Positions 43,500-55,284 are shown, counted from the stretch's first letter. The stretch is 64,000 bases of DNA from Nematopogon swammerdamellus (GCA_946902875.1 OX336338.1:7803971-7867970); one strand, 5' to 3'. Notes: generated by a model not told the origin, from the sequence alone. Program-made: numbers and translations.

Positions 43500-43659
43500 C
43501 TCAAGGCAGACGCGCGCTAACGCCTCGCCGGCGGCGTTGCGCGCGCGCAGCGTGTAGACGCCGGCGTCGCCGCGCCGCGCGCTCTCCACGTGCAGCCGCA
43601 CGCCGCTCGCGTCATCCGAGGCGGCGAACCGCTCGTCGAGGATGCCATCGCCGCGACTC
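43500..43659 (-). CDS. Exon E1 of giant Ig-domain gene (half Ig domain)
   Basis: This is the first exon of the minus-strand gene that I can see. It starts at an AG acceptor (GCGCAG before GAGTCGC) in phase 2 and ends in phase 0 at CTTGAG before GTTATA. It encodes the C-terminal half of an Ig domain: the segment 'ARRGDAGVYTLRARNAAGE' has the Asp-x-Gly-x-Tyr corner typical of I-set domains, but Leu sits where the usual F-strand Cys would be. It is very GC-rich compared with its surroundings, as are E2-E7. Its 5' partner exon, carrying the first half of the domain, must lie to the right, but I could not find it. Confidence 0.75.
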
Positions 43660-43726
43660 CTGCGCACACATGACATCTCTCAATACACACTGCTGCTAGT
43701 AAAAACATAGATCTATAAAAAATATA

Positions 43727-44043
43727 TAAGGTCTTTCAAAATTAGTTAATAGTACGCTAAAGGGGGGGGGGAGGAGGGGGGGGTTCTGTATCGGAAATAG
43801 ATCACTTTTGAAGAACAAAGAATTTTTTTTACAAAAAAATGTTTTTAAAATATAAAATGTAAAAAAAAAATTACTTGTTCGTTTCAGTTTTATACCAGGA
43901 ACAAAAAAGTCTTGCACCACATAGATCTCTTTTTTTCAGAAATTGTGAAAAACCACAATTTTAGTTTTATTAGTATGGAATAGAAAGAATTGAATTTTTT
44001 TTACCAACCCTAGCGTACTATTAACTAATTTTGAAAGACCTTA
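43727..44043. mobile_element. MITE with 32-base inverted ends and internal G-tract
   Basis: 'aaggtctttcaaaattagtt' followed by 'aatagtacgct' on the left, and the exact complement at 44012-44043 on the right. The interior has a G-rich run (43761-43783) and several A/T homopolymers. It starts 67 bases 5' of exon E1's acceptor in gene sense. Confidence 0.85.
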
Positions 44044-44649
44044 CATACTATAAATATACTACAGGGAACCACTGCCATGGCACCTATAAATTTTAAAGAA
44101 CTGACTTCACACTTGTCTGCCGAAGATTTTAATAATTTAATTTTTTTAGATTGGCTATAGTTCAACTTGTGAGGTCACTTCTGAATAAGTGCGTATGAAA
44201 AACAGTTCTTTCAGCAGTTCATTCAAATTATGAATGAAGTCTTCGTCCATTCACAATTAAATGATAATTTATTTCTACTAAGTATAGCATGTTAAACTTT
44301 TACTGCGCGGGATGTTATTAGTAAACGTATGACGATGAATTCATTGGATTGTAAGTAGATTGTAAGTACGCTAAACAGAAGGATTTTAGGAGGAGGAATT
44401 GTATGCTCGTGAAACCTGACCCGCGCTCGCGCCGCTGCGCCGGCGCAGCCCGCTTTTCAAAGTTTCTCAACCGCAACGATACATGTACTACTGAAAAGAT
44501 ACTTGCTAGGGATGGAGCTAGCGCGAGATCATTTTAGTGTGAAGGGTACACACACATTTCTTACTATTAGTATCCTTAGTTTTCATAAATCCTTATATTT
44601 TTAAATAAAAAATTGCCACATCTTATCTTTTGCTACATTCCTTTATTTA

Positions 44650-45400
44650 CACACTAGCTGTTGCCCGCGGCTTCGCTCGCGTGAAATTCGTATTCCAAAG
44701 AAGAATGTAAGTAACTGAGGGCGAGGCCGAAGGCCAAGCTGCGTTCAGGTAATCGATAAACCTCCTCAAAGAAAGTAACTAACTAAGGGCGAGGCCGAAG
44801 GCCGAGCTGCTTTCAGGTAAACGATAAACCTTTCTCAAATAAAAGAAGTAAATAAGGGCGAGGCCGAAGGCCGAGCTGCGTTCAGGAAGACGATAAACCT
44901 TCCTGAAGAAAGGAAGGAACTAAGTGCGGTGCGAGGCCGAAGGCCGAACTGCGTTCAGGTAAACCAAAAACCCTCTTCCGCCTTCGGCCCTCGCCCTTAA
45001 AGACTTCCTTTCTTCTATAGAATATAATAACGTTTACTCAATCTATTTATTTCATAAAAATAAAAAAGTAATATTAATAACTAAAGAATTAAAACCTACC
45101 TAACAAACATTAAAATAACTATCAAAACGGGCATTTTCAAATGTTCTTAGAGCACTTGCGGCATTACCCCGCTAGATGGCAAGGCTTACCCTTTGAATGA
45201 AGTACATAAGCCCTTGATGGCGGGACACCGGTTGCGTCAACCAGCAGAGGCCCAAGCCTCTTTTGGCTTCACTGCTCCACGGACCGAGGGTTTCAACCGC
45301 AAACGCAACAAATTCGAAATATTGAATTATATTTCTATATTTGTTGCGTTTGAGGCTCTCCGCTATAAAAAGTTTATAAAACCCAACTAATGAAAACAGC
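44650..45400 (-). repeat. Second copy of the minisatellite/ORF element, truncated
   Basis: It starts 'ctagctgttgcccgcggctt', then four minisatellite units, then the reverse complement of 38600-39040 including the polymerase-tail ORF (reading 'RLAKLT..AIQRGNAAS'-type text backwards). It breaks off after 45385. Confidence 0.7.
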
Positions 45401-45479
45401 TAAGGAAATAACAAGGACAGCTTAATACAACCAGTGGAAAAATGCTGTAGACTGGTTCCCATTCAATTATAATTCTTCT

Positions 45480-46060
45480 ATCTATACGTCCGGCAGATAA
45501 TACATTTAGTATTATCTGCTGCGCTTGATCACCATTGCAATGTGCAGTGTGTTTCACTTTCTTTAAAATGTATCCATGTATGTACTATGTGGTTGAGTAT
45601 CTTTATACCTTTGTAACTCCAAAACGGCTGAATGGATTTTGACACCGCGAGTAAAAGGCTATAATGGCGGACGACGTAAGGCGCCTTATTGTCAAACTTG
45701 GACAAACATTTTTAGAGCCAAAGAAGAAAATATACTACACAATAACATTATGGTTTAGAACTAAAAAGTTGTGAGAGTGGAAGGAGCGCCAGAGGTGTGT
45801 CAGGATCGTGGCACGTGGAAATCCGTTGACTCTGTCTACCCCACTGGTAAACGTACGTAAGTATGTAATTAAAAAGTATACAATAAAAAATAAAAATAAG
45901 AATGTGAAATACCCGACTGCTCATAAAAATTAAGGTATTACCGACTTCTACTAAAAATGTAAATGGTCGTGCTTGTAGGAGGATTCGAATAGATAAGGAG
46001 CTTTTTCTACTGCTCTTTCCATGTTTCCTTCATTTTATTAGCAGTCGGGTTTAAAAAATT
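45480..46060. other. No gene seen
   Basis: Ordinary AT-rich sequence with 'ggctgaatggattttgacac' (45625), a common lepidopteran repeat phrase. No intact element. Confidence 0.4.
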
Positions 46061-46064
46061 GTGT

Positions 46065-46615
46065 TTTTAGGGTTCCGTAGATCAAAAGAGGAGAAAACAG
46101 AACTCTTATAGGATCACTTTGTTGTCTGTGAAGACCGTTTTTCTTAGGAACGGGTAGAGGAAACAAGTTGAAATTAATATCAAATACTAAGGTTTATGGT
46201 TCCTCGGAGGTGTACAAAATTTCAGCTTCTAAGTGAGCGCAATCACAAGATACGGCCATTTATGTCACATATTTTGCTACCGCCAAATCAAATCAAAACC
46301 TATAGAGTACCATTTCGTTAACCTAGAATCATGAAATTTGGTGAGAAGCAAGGTCTCACGGCACAAGTAAAGGAAAAATGTAAATTTGTAATTTGTATGT
46401 ACCTACCGTTAGGTCATATAAAAAAAATATTTTTGTATATTTCAACTATACGACTGCCTGACAGTCAAACCATTCGTGTAGTTTTTTTATTTAGGCGTTT
46501 CGTGATTTTCCAATACACAATTATTTTTGTACATACATACTCGTAATACAAATATATTGTGTTATGGTAAGGAACCCTCGGTGCGCGAGTCCAACTCGCA
46601 CTTGGCGACTTTTAT
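46065..46615 (+). repeat. GGTTCCGTA-family repeat, full-length-like copy
   Basis: From 'tttagggttccgtagatcaa' to 'gcgagtccaactcgcacttg'. The inverted counterpart at 57240-57740 matches across the same internal markers ('atggccgt/acggccat', 'gttttgatttg'). Confidence 0.7.
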
Positions 46616-47090
46616 AAATATTTATCAAGTCATTGCGGATAGGCATGTACCTATGTAGGTATATAACGGAACTAGACGAACTGAAGGTTGATTTTTCTCC
46701 GATGAGAAGTGTTCGCGCGCTGGCATATGTATCTAGTTATTTTCGCAGATTCCACGAGACATCCGGTCTTTATTTATAACCCACGTACGCTATGCGCTAC
46801 CGCTTTCATACTGTCCACTTTATATAGCATAAGAAACAATTTCCAGTGTACCAGAACTCACCTCTCATTCCCTTCGAGGTTGGATGTTCGGGCGTCTGAT
46901 ATGCATTCCAATGCATTGCCGGAAGGCAAATAATTCTATTTAAACTCCCGCTTGAACGATTTTTACCGACGGGTACCACGAGTTTTTACCATGTGAAATT
47001 CGATTTTCAAAAATACTTCAAACAACACCTTTTCAACTTAGAAAAGAATAGAAAATATACGTTATATGTACCTAACGTTATAATGTACCT
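46616..47090. other. No gene seen
   Basis: No supported exon. A short plus-strand open frame at 46709-46933 has no recognisable features. Confidence 0.4.
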
Positions 47091-47410
47091 TGTGGGGCCG
47101 GTACTTAAAAAGAATAGCCCCACTGCACCTCTCACCATTCATGTCGTAAAAGGTGAGATGCCGTGCTAAAGGACGACAGGATAGCCACCTCTCACCTTGG
47201 CATGGATGGTTCTTCCACCGAGCCGCGCAGCAGGTGGGTCTGCGTGTCTTACTTGCTGCTTGAGAATTAATATCTTGTCCAAATACTTTGCCAAACGTGG
47301 TGGTCGGTGCAGTGGTTTAATTTACCAGAGTTCTTGCAGCACAACACCGATTACTCTGCTTACCCCCGATTGTCGGGATGCAGCATGTTCGATGTATGTA
47401 TGTATGTACT
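47091..47410 (+). repeat. Family-B interspersed repeat
   Basis: 'tgtggggccggtacttaaaa' to 'ttgtcgggatgcagcatg' plus a (tatg)n tail. Forward orientation. Confidence 0.75.
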
Positions 47411-48046
47411 TTATAGTATATAGCAATAATAAAAGAACAACACAGACGCTTAAAAAAATTGTAGATTAATTTTCTTACCCGTTGTTTTCCTCTAAGCATA
47501 GAACGTGCGGATTCGACATTACGTTGACTTGTCCAAGTGTAACACCAAATTGTAACAATACTCAAATTGTAGGCAGGTTACAATTTGATTACAATCTCGT
47601 TTATAATGAGAGACTGGCTCAAACAGACGAGAAGCAGGGAGGGAGATGCCCGTAACCCGAGCGATCGTCCCAGATCGGAGATCAAGGAAGCGAACGCAAG
47701 ATTTTTCACTAAAATAGTTCACGCACACAGTTCATTAGCTTTTGACATGGATGAAGGAAACATTTTATACATTACTAGCTTTTACCCGCGCCTTCTGTCT
47801 GGCTTCGCGTGATTTTTGTTCATAGCTCTTGGCCGCCGTTGATGTAGCTTTATCAAAAGTAAGCGTTAGCTTAGATTTAAAACCATTTTGGGAAGTGACA
47901 GAACGTAACAGTAAAAACCGTATGTATATCGATACAGTGGTTCTCGAGTTATAAGGATATTCATATATTGACGTACATTACACGTCCCCCGGCCGGAAAA
48001 ACTTCACTTTATTTATTACGATAGAATAATATACAACGATTTTCTT

Positions 48047-48316
48047 TTTGAGACTGGCGCTGTTGGCTGCATCACCTATACACATCCGTGATGTCAGCCC
48101 ATAACACCTTGGTGAAGTAGGTGCCATGTCAGTGATTCCCTTTGGTCGTGCCGGCTACACTGAACTGGACGGAAAACACTAACTATTTACATAATATTTT
48201 CGACCGACTTTTAATTAAGTGCGGTGGTACCAAACCGGGCGGATTAAACCCTACCACCTAGTAAGGTAACAAGGGAAGGAACCTACAGTTTTACGTGGAA
48301 TCCGAACCACGGTCAG
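48047..48316 (-). mobile_element. tRNA/5S-type SINE, 5'-truncated
   Basis: Reverse sense: 'gctgcatcacctatacacat', then 'ggtcgtgccggctacactga', to 'gtggaatccgaaccacggtc', which contains the B box complement. The 5S-like and A-box parts are missing. Confidence 0.75.
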
Positions 48317-48504
48317 CCTTCAACTTTTTTTTTCTACTTTATGAATTGTTAATGAAATGCTTTTAATACGTATGAATGTTGTTGTTTACCTACTTGATAT
48401 TATGCACAGTAGTTTCGTGTGTTGTTTGTATATTTCACGAGTGACTTGTAACTACCTCTAAGGACTTTTCATTTTCAAACACTTAGGTAGTTCGACCGTA
48501 TTTT

Positions 48505-48855
48505 CATGGGCGTCGTTAGACACCTTATGGGTGGCTCGGCGTCACATGTCGCCTTTTCATACATACATACACACCACAGGCTGTATCCCGACAATTCGGA
48601 CGAGCAAAGTAATCGGTTTTGTGCTGCAAGAACGACAGCACAACACCGAACACCGCGTTTAGCAAAGAGCAGCCAGTAAGGCACGAAGACCCACCTGCCG
48701 CATGACTCGGTTGAGGGACCGTGCCAAGGTGACTATCCTGTTGCCCTTTAGCACGGCATCTCGTCCTTATCCCTTACTCGTATTTTACGACATGCACGGG
48801 GAGAGATGCAGCGGGGGTATTATTTTTGACTATCGGCCCCACACAGTATATAGTG
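48505..48855 (-). repeat. Family-B interspersed repeat
   Basis: Reverse copy containing 'tgtgctgcaagaacgacagc', 'agcagccagtaaggcacgaa' and 'ctatcggccccacaca' at its end. Confidence 0.7.
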
Positions 48856-48864
48856 TCAATTTTT

Positions 48865-49195
48865 AGGGTTCTGTATCCGTCGTACGGGACCCTATTACTA
48901 AGCCTACGCCTGTCTGTCTGTCTGTCCGAGGGCTGTATCTCTTGAACCGAATAGGTAGCCCGTTGAAATTTTCACAGAATATTTGTTATTATGTCCGATA
49001 TAACAAGAAATAATAAAAATAAGAAAAAGTTAAAAATTCACGGGGTCCCCATACCAGAAACTAAAAAGTGTATGCGCGCCATCTACCGAAAACAGTATGA
49101 AGAATTTCAACTAATCATGAATTTTAACTAATGCTCGACATGGCGATACGGAACCCTCGGTGCGTGAGTTCGATACGCACTTGGCCGCTTTTTTT
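48865..49195 (+). repeat. GGTTCCGTA-family repeat with (tgtc)n
   Basis: Starts 'tttagggttctgtatccgtc', has 'ctgtctgtctgtctgtccga' at 48908, and ends 'tgagttcgatacgcacttgg' plus poly-T. Confidence 0.65.
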
Positions 49196-49629
49196 TTCAG
49201 TTAGCATGCAACTTGTAAAATGGTAGCATGACACAGTATAGTCTGCAGAGATTGCTGCATGAGGTCGAAACATCAACCGCCGTCCGTTGGCTGCGCTCCA
49301 GACGCATCTGAGAGATCGCACGCTCATTGCGCAAGGGCTCCACAGTCCGCTGCGCGCGCATCGACACGGGCATCCATCGGCGACCCCGATCCGATTGCCA
49401 CTGTTATTGCATCAACAACTATTATACTCCTATCTTGTTTGCAATAGATTTATCGAACAGTACAATATTTACATCAGCGAGGACGGTTTTAGGGGTAGGC
49501 AAAAACGATGGAACGCCCCATTTGATGCGTTATTAGTAGATTGCGTGACACAAGTAAGGATACCTATTAAGCATCCCTACTTATTAACTCTTCTTCTTCT
49601 TTTATTTAGTTAGCAGGACGTATCTATGT

Positions 49630-49909
49630 ATATACACGGTGTTGCAACCCCAACCGTAAAACCCGAAAGGGGGTGATTCTGTACGTGAAATAGAACAACT
49701 TTTGTTCTACGACTTTTTAATTTGAAGAAAACAATTTTTTTTTCTCCATACATTTTGAGAATAGGCATTTAAAATTTGTTTGGAAAAAATAATTATTTCT
49801 TGTTTAAAAAAATAATAATTCGCCGCAGAAGTTGTTTAGTTTCACATATAGTATAACCCCCTTATGTCAGTTAAAAATATTACGGGGGCAACTGCAACAC
49901 CGTGTATAA
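49630..49909. mobile_element. MITE, about 280 bases
   Basis: Ends 'tatacacggtgttgcaaccc' and the near-complement 'actgcaacaccgtgtata', with inner 'cccaac...gggggca'. It is flanked by ordinary AT-rich sequence. Confidence 0.75.
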
Positions 49910-50069
49910 ATCTAAACTATCTTAAAAAAATTATTATAATAAAATAAACTTTAAATTAAGCATAACTAATTACAATTAAATAAATGAAGAAAAAGGAGGG
50001 TTGAGCGTCGGGGGTGCGGTGGTGGGACCGCTATGACAGAAGGTAAATCTCCTCCAGTTCGTCTCTTAG

Positions 50070-50215
50070 ATTACTTTAGGCAGATACAAAACCGAAAAAC
50101 CGAAGTACAGTTCCCGGCAGAAAATAATGTGTGTCGAACTTTAGCGTCGGCCCTGTCGCACGAACTCGCACGTCTCTGTGCGACAGGGATGCCGCTCTAC
50201 AACTTATCCTTTTAA
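50070..50215. mobile_element. Hairpin MITE fragment
   Basis: 'cagttcccggcagaaaataa' followed by a stem 'ggccctgtcgcacgaact' and 'ctgtgcgacagggatgccg'. The related complete copy is at 54975-55141. Confidence 0.7.
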
Positions 50216-50221
50216 GTACAT

Positions 50222-50520
50222 ACTTAAAAATAATAAACCTGCATCTCTTCCAGTGCATGCCCTAAAAGCCGACTAAGGGATAAGGGCAAGATCCCGTTCT
50301 AAGGGCGACAGGTTAGCCACCCCTCACCTTGGCGCGGTCATTCCACCGAGTCATTCAGCAGGCGTCTTCGTGCCTTACTTGCTGCTTGATAGTTATATTG
50401 TCCTAATAATTTGCTAAACGTGGTGGTCGGTGGTGTGCTGTCGGAGTTCTTGCAGTTCAACGCCGATTAATCTGCTTGCCCCGATTTTCGGGATACAGCA
50501 TGTGGTATGCAGGTATGTAC
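50222..50520 (+). repeat. Family-B interspersed repeat
   Basis: Forward copy: 'ctgcatctcttccagtgcat' to 'attttcgggatacagcatgt'. Confidence 0.7.
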
Positions 50521-50589
50521 ATAGATAATAGTGAGTGCACGTATGCATAGTAGGACCGACCACGGGGCATAATAACTCGTCTTGCATGA

Positions 50590-50720
50590 AAGTTTAAAAA
50601 GTCAAAAATAATTTCCGTTTTCTTACTTAAAAGAATCGGGGGACCGCTAAGTACCCCGACTCCTTTAAGTAAGTAATCGGAAATTATTTTTGACTTTTTA
50701 AGCGTTGGTGGTTTTTAAAA
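50590..50720. mobile_element. MITE, second copy of the 34.7-kb family
   Basis: Inverted arms 'aagtcaaaaataatttccgt' and 'ggaaattatttttgactttt' around 'gaccgctaagtaccccgact'. Confidence 0.75.
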
Positions 50721-51039
50721 TTTGTAATTTAACTATAAAAGTTAAATTACAATTTTTTTCGAAAATGCGAGCTTTTAAAAAAAATCCCATGCCAATCGGT
50801 CCACTTTTTAAGATAATTAATATTTTGATTACTTATTACTTGATTACTTGTGTACAACCATAGCTAAGAACCATCCCGATTAAACCAGCTTTCTATTAAA
50901 AAAACCGCATCCAAATTTCCCATATTTCCAGTTTATGTATGAAATTAGCCAATACTAACCTATTTATTTACACTAGTGTCATCGGCGAAACACATTAAAA
51001 CACAATCTTTTCTATCTCCTTTAAGGCTAATAGTGTTCA

Positions 51040-51705
51040 GTTTGTATGGTTCCGTATCCATACGGCCCATAAGACTATTACTAAGCCTGCGACGCCTGTC
51101 TGTCTGTCTGTCTGATTGTCCGTCCGTCCTAGGGTTGTATCGTTTAAACCGTAACAGATAGCCGGTTTATTATGCCAGATGAGCCAACAAATAATAAAAA
51201 AAAGCAAAAATTAAAAAATTAAGGGGTCCCCATACAAGAAACGTGCTAAGAATCGATTAGTACACATTCGCTATTCATATTTCGCAATTTTAGACCGTGT
51301 GGGGCCGGTACTTAAAAAGAATAGGCTCACTGCATCTCTCCCCGTGCATGTCGTAAATGGCGACTAAGGGATAAGGACAAGATGCCGTGCTAAAGGGCGA
51401 CACCGCCACCTCTCACCTTGGCACGCAGCAGGTGGGTCTTCGTGCCTTACTTGCTGCTTGATCGATTGATTCTTGTTCGAATAATTTGCGAAATGTGGTG
51501 GTCGGTGTTGTGCTGTAATTTACCAGAGTTCTTGCAGCACAACACCGATTACTCTGCTTACCCCGATTGTCGGTATTCAGCGTGTGTGATATGTATGTAT
51601 GTGTTTTGGAAAGACAAAATATAGACGAATATAGTTTTTTTGACAGGTATGGTATAGCGGATCTACGGAACCCTCCGTGCGCGAGTAAAACTCGCACTTG
51701 ACCGA
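51040..51705 (+). repeat. GGTTCCGTA-family repeat interrupted by a family-B copy
   Basis: The outer element starts 'tatggttccgtatccatacg' and ends 'gcgagtaaaactcgcacttg'. A family-B repeat (51297-51600) is inserted inside, so family B was active later. Confidence 0.65.
51297..51600 (+). repeat. Family-B interspersed repeat (nested)
   Basis: 'gtgtggggccggtacttaaa' to 'gtcggtattcagcgtgtgtg'. The best reference copy for the family together with 52020-52360. Confidence 0.75.
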
Positions 51706-52019
51706 TTATTCTATTTTGACACGGAACACAAAATATGATCATTTTTAATTAAATCACGCACTTATATATAACATAACTTGAATATGTAATTTGTAAAATT
51801 AAAAGAATAAATTCAAATTCAAGAAGTGAAGATGATGAAAACAACGTTATTATTCGTTCGTATTCGAATATTATTTTATTTATTTTATTTTACCCTACCC
51901 ACAACCAACGAGGTTACGAGAGATTTTTTATTGGCAGATGTGTCATGTTTAAAAGTATCTATTCATTTCACGTAGGTATACGTCAGCTAATGTGAAAACG
52001 TTCTATCGGTTCTCTTATT

Positions 52020-52360
52020 CATACATACATACATACATATCACACACGCTGAATCCCGACAATCGGGGTAAGCAGAGTAATCGGTCTTGTGCTGCAAAAA
52101 CTCTGGTAAATTACAGCACAACACCGAACACCACGTTTCGCAAAGTATTCGAACAAGATTCAATCGATCAAGCGGCAAGTAAGGCACGAAGACCCACCTG
52201 CTGCATGACTCGGTGGAAGTACCGTGCCAAGGTGAGAGGTGGCGAGCCTGTCGCCCTTTAGCACGGCATCTTGTCCTTATCCCTTAGTCGCCTTTTACGA
52301 CATGCATGGGGAGAGATGCAGCGGGGCTATTCTTTTTAAGTACCGGCCTCACACGGTTCT
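52020..52360 (-). repeat. Family-B interspersed repeat
   Basis: Reverse copy opening with a (cata)n run and ending 'aagtaccggcctcacacgg'. Confidence 0.75.
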
Positions 52361-52439
52361 CTTATTCTTAAGTTTAAGTATATTTGAAAAATAAATTGTT
52401 TTATACTCTTTTTATGTAGAAACATCTGTACACTGATAA

Positions 52440-52810
52440 GTGTACATGTCAGTTAGTCAGTCAGCGTGTAAGCGTCCATTGCTGGGCGTACGCCTCTCCA
52501 ATTTTCCTCCAGTCCTCCCGGCCTTCAGCGGTACGGAACCACTGCTTTCCGCCGACGCACTTGATGTCGTCGTCCCACCTTGCGGGTGGTCTTCCCACAC
52601 TCGGTTTTCCTGTCCACGGCCGCCAGTGTAGGCTGTGGACAGTGCACGGTTACTCCAACGGTCGTCGTCTCTTCGGCTGACGTGTCCAGCCCACTGCCAC
52701 TTGAGCTTAGCCACCCGGTGTCCAATATAAACTACTTTGGTGCGTCGGTCGATTTCCTCATTACGCACCATATCACGTAGCGATATTCCCAGCATGGCCC
52801 GCTCCATTGC
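52440..52810 (-). mobile_element. RTE-like LINE C-terminal fragment
   Basis: The minus-strand frame has MLGISLRDMVRNEEIDRRT and HRVAKLKWQWAGHVSRRDD, the conserved tail after an RTE-type reverse transcriptase. The frame shifts afterwards. It is 5'-truncated; an older copy is at 32895-33165. Confidence 0.72.
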
Positions 52811-53640
52811 TCACTCAAATCAATAATAACGTTGTGAATATCACATTAAAAACAACACATACTGTTTTTTTATTTATTAAGTATGAATAATCGTTGTTAT
52901 TTATCTATTTTAACTATATGTATAAGATGAGATGCCCCTCGCTCCAACAAGGTGTTACTATAGGTCAAACATTCGTTTCTTTCAACATTTCACTTAGGCA
53001 CTAGTAACATTTTTACCCCCAGAATATCACCATGAAGACTGGTTCATCGCCAATTAAAGCTAAGCGTCCACCTATCCGCATCGCACGCAGCGCACGCGCA
53101 ACGGATCAAACGGATGCCGTTTGTCCTGATCCGCAGCAATCGGATTGCCGACGCGGCGGCCATTTGCAAACGAATTTTCAACATTAGCATACGGATTTTC
53201 AATATTTATTTTCGTAATCGGTATAAAGCTATCGGCACATATCGCAAAAGTTGCCCCTCCGAGCAACGGCGTCGGCATTGCCGACGACGACGACGGTCCG
53301 GCGCCTGCGGTGTATGTGTTATCATATCAATCACCAAAGTATATAATTCAGTCATTGTATAGAATACCTAGTTATTCTATAGTACAATACCGGATTTGTC
53401 TAGCCAATGTATAAAATATTTTATCTGCTGTTAATTATTATTTATTACACACTGTGCCTAGGTAATCTATAGATGCCATTAGGATATCAGGTAAAGTATA
53501 AAATGACATACATAAAACGCCTCATTTCCTAAATAGGAATCGGAAATATGTTAAATTTACGTTAATTTAAATTACTTTAGTTAATTTAGTTTTGGTGGTT
53601 AAAAAAAAATAACCAGGGTTAATTTATAGAAGATGCGTCA

Positions 53641-53802
53641 CCTAACCTAACCTAACCTAACCTAACCTAACCTAACCTAACCTCACCTAACCTAACCTAA
53701 CCTAACCTCACCTAACCTAACCTAACCTAACCTAACCTAACCTAACCTAACCTAACCTAACCTAACCTAACCTAACCTAACCTAACCTAACCTAACCTAA
53801 CC
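53641..53802. repeat. Interstitial (CCTAA)n = (TTAGG)n telomeric tract
   Basis: 162 bases, about 32 units of CCTAA, with two CCTCA variants. TTAGG is the usual insect telomere repeat. Confidence 0.95.
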
Positions 53803-53804
53803 TT

Positions 53805-54165
53805 CGGATTCGAGCGTTCGTTCGTGGCTCGTCAATTATCGAAGATTGCTTGCGCTCTCGCTGCCGCTACCGCCGGCGCCGCGCCGCAGTCGAGCCGTCT
53901 ATCCTAGCCTCTCCATCGGGTGATCAATTGAGTGTCGTGCTTCGTGAGTGTGAAGCCCAGGATCCTGGTGAAGAGCTGTGCCGCACGCATCCTGCGCCCG
54001 CCCGCGGAGAACCAGGTACGTGGCCCTCTTTCGTTCGGTCGCATCATCTATCCATTTTCACTCATTGCATTGCATTTCATTCATACAGACCACTCTTTTA
54101 AGAAAATTCCAGCTACCGAGTTCTGCTGGGTCCCAAGGCAGAACTCCCCTTCAAATTGGTCGTAG
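53805..54165 (+). other. GC-rich block, possibly LINE 5' or gag-like remnant
   Basis: After the telomeric tract comes a GC-rich stretch with several overlapping short frames (for example KPRILVKSCAARILRPP) and a good-looking donor 'gaaccag/gtacgtgg' at about 54013. It ends 'agaactccccttcaaattgg' just before the SINE tail. It could be a mobile-element 5' region or a promoter/first exon on the plus strand. I cannot decide. Confidence 0.35.
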
Positions 54166-54283
54166 CCGGCACGACCGAAGGGAAGCACTGACGTAGCACT
54201 AAGTTCAGCAAGTGTTATGGGCTGACATTACGGATGTTGTAGGTGATGTAGACAACCGTGTCCGTTTCCATAAAAAAAAATGA
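54166..54283 (+). mobile_element. tRNA/5S-type SINE tail
   Basis: 'gtagccggcacgaccgaagg' to 'gtgtccgtttccataaaaaa', matching the tail of the copy at 42127-42497. Confidence 0.75.
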
Positions 54284-54974
54284 ATTCTTAAAATCCGTTT
54301 GATGCGATCCGTCCGATGCGTGCGATTCGGGCAGGTGGACGCTAACCATAAACGAGCTCTATAGACAGCATAATATGTATGCATATCGTCTGACATGCAA
54401 TAAAACGGTTCGTTTGACGCGAACGTTAGCAGAGGAATGCTTCAAGATAAACAAAGCTCTAGCTGGCCAGAGAAAAGCTCTGACAAGTATCGTTTGTTGT
54501 TTGTGCGTGAGAAAGAGGAGTTCGCGACGAGGTTGTTGCGTCACGCAGCACAACTACCGGGGGAGATGATTTGTCGTCCGCTCATAATTATTTTAGAATA
54601 CATAACCTTGCCTCACCTCCTTGTGATAAATCGAGTTGTGCCTACCTACGAAAATATAGTTCGGAATGTGACAAGACTAGGTAGCTAGAGGCTCACAATC
54701 ACATACACTTACTATAGTCACTACAACTATATAACATTCGAACTAAGTGTAAGCAATTCTATAACATTTTTAGCTCGAAGGTTTACACTTTACAGGGTGG
54801 CTGGTAATTGGACGTATATCCTCTAAATTCTGAGGGGTGACAGTAGAGAACATAAGCGATAAATTTAACCCCTACATACATTGTGGAAATCTCAAAAGTT
54901 TCATGAGTGAAAACTAAAAAAAAATTGCTATAAAAAAACGATAAAAAGTAATAATTATTATCATTAATTAGGTA

Positions 54975-55141
54975 CAGTTCGCGGCAGAAAATAATGCGTG
55001 TCGAGGTTTAGAATGAGATGAATCCGGTTGTAGAGCGCCGTCCCTGTCGCACGAACTTGTACATCTCTGTGCGACAGGGACGACGCTCTACAATCTGATT
55101 ATCTGTTTCTAAAGGTCGAATGCTATTTGCCGCCGGGAACT
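54975..55141. mobile_element. MITE with internal hairpin
   Basis: Ends 'agttcgcggcagaaaata' and 'tatttgccgccgggaact'. An internal stem 'gccgtccctgtcgcacgaac' pairs with 'tgtgcgacagggacgac' at 55070. Confidence 0.8.
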
Positions 55142-55148
55142 ATACTTA

Positions 55149-55284
55149 GGCCCACTTGCACCAACACGAATTTAGAGTTAAGTAGCGAGCTATGGATTTA
55201 AACGCGGTTCCCACAGTCAACGGGTGCTAGCTTAACGAGTTAAACTGGTTTATATCGTTAAATTCGTGTTGGTGCAAGTGGGCC
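55149..55284. mobile_element. MITE, 136 bases, with about 26-base inverted ends
   Basis: 'ggcccacttgcaccaacacg' and its complement 'cgtgttggtgcaagtgggcc', each extended by 'aattta/taaatt'. Confidence 0.85.

Larger units (their letters stand above)
53063..54344. mobile_element. Inverted-repeat element enclosing telomeric repeats
   Basis: The left end 'agcgtccacctatccgcatc' and the right end (complement) 'agcgtccacctgcccgaatc' stay alignable for about 55 bases, including 'atcgcacgca' and 'atcaaacggat'. Inside lie the (CCTAA)n tract, a GC-rich block and a SINE tail (54166-54283). Confidence 0.65.

Noticed and set aside
53114..53414. Two overlapping plus-strand frames of 82 and 89 residues
   Set aside because: They begin in the inverted end of a mobile element, overlap in two frames and show no domain or splice sites.
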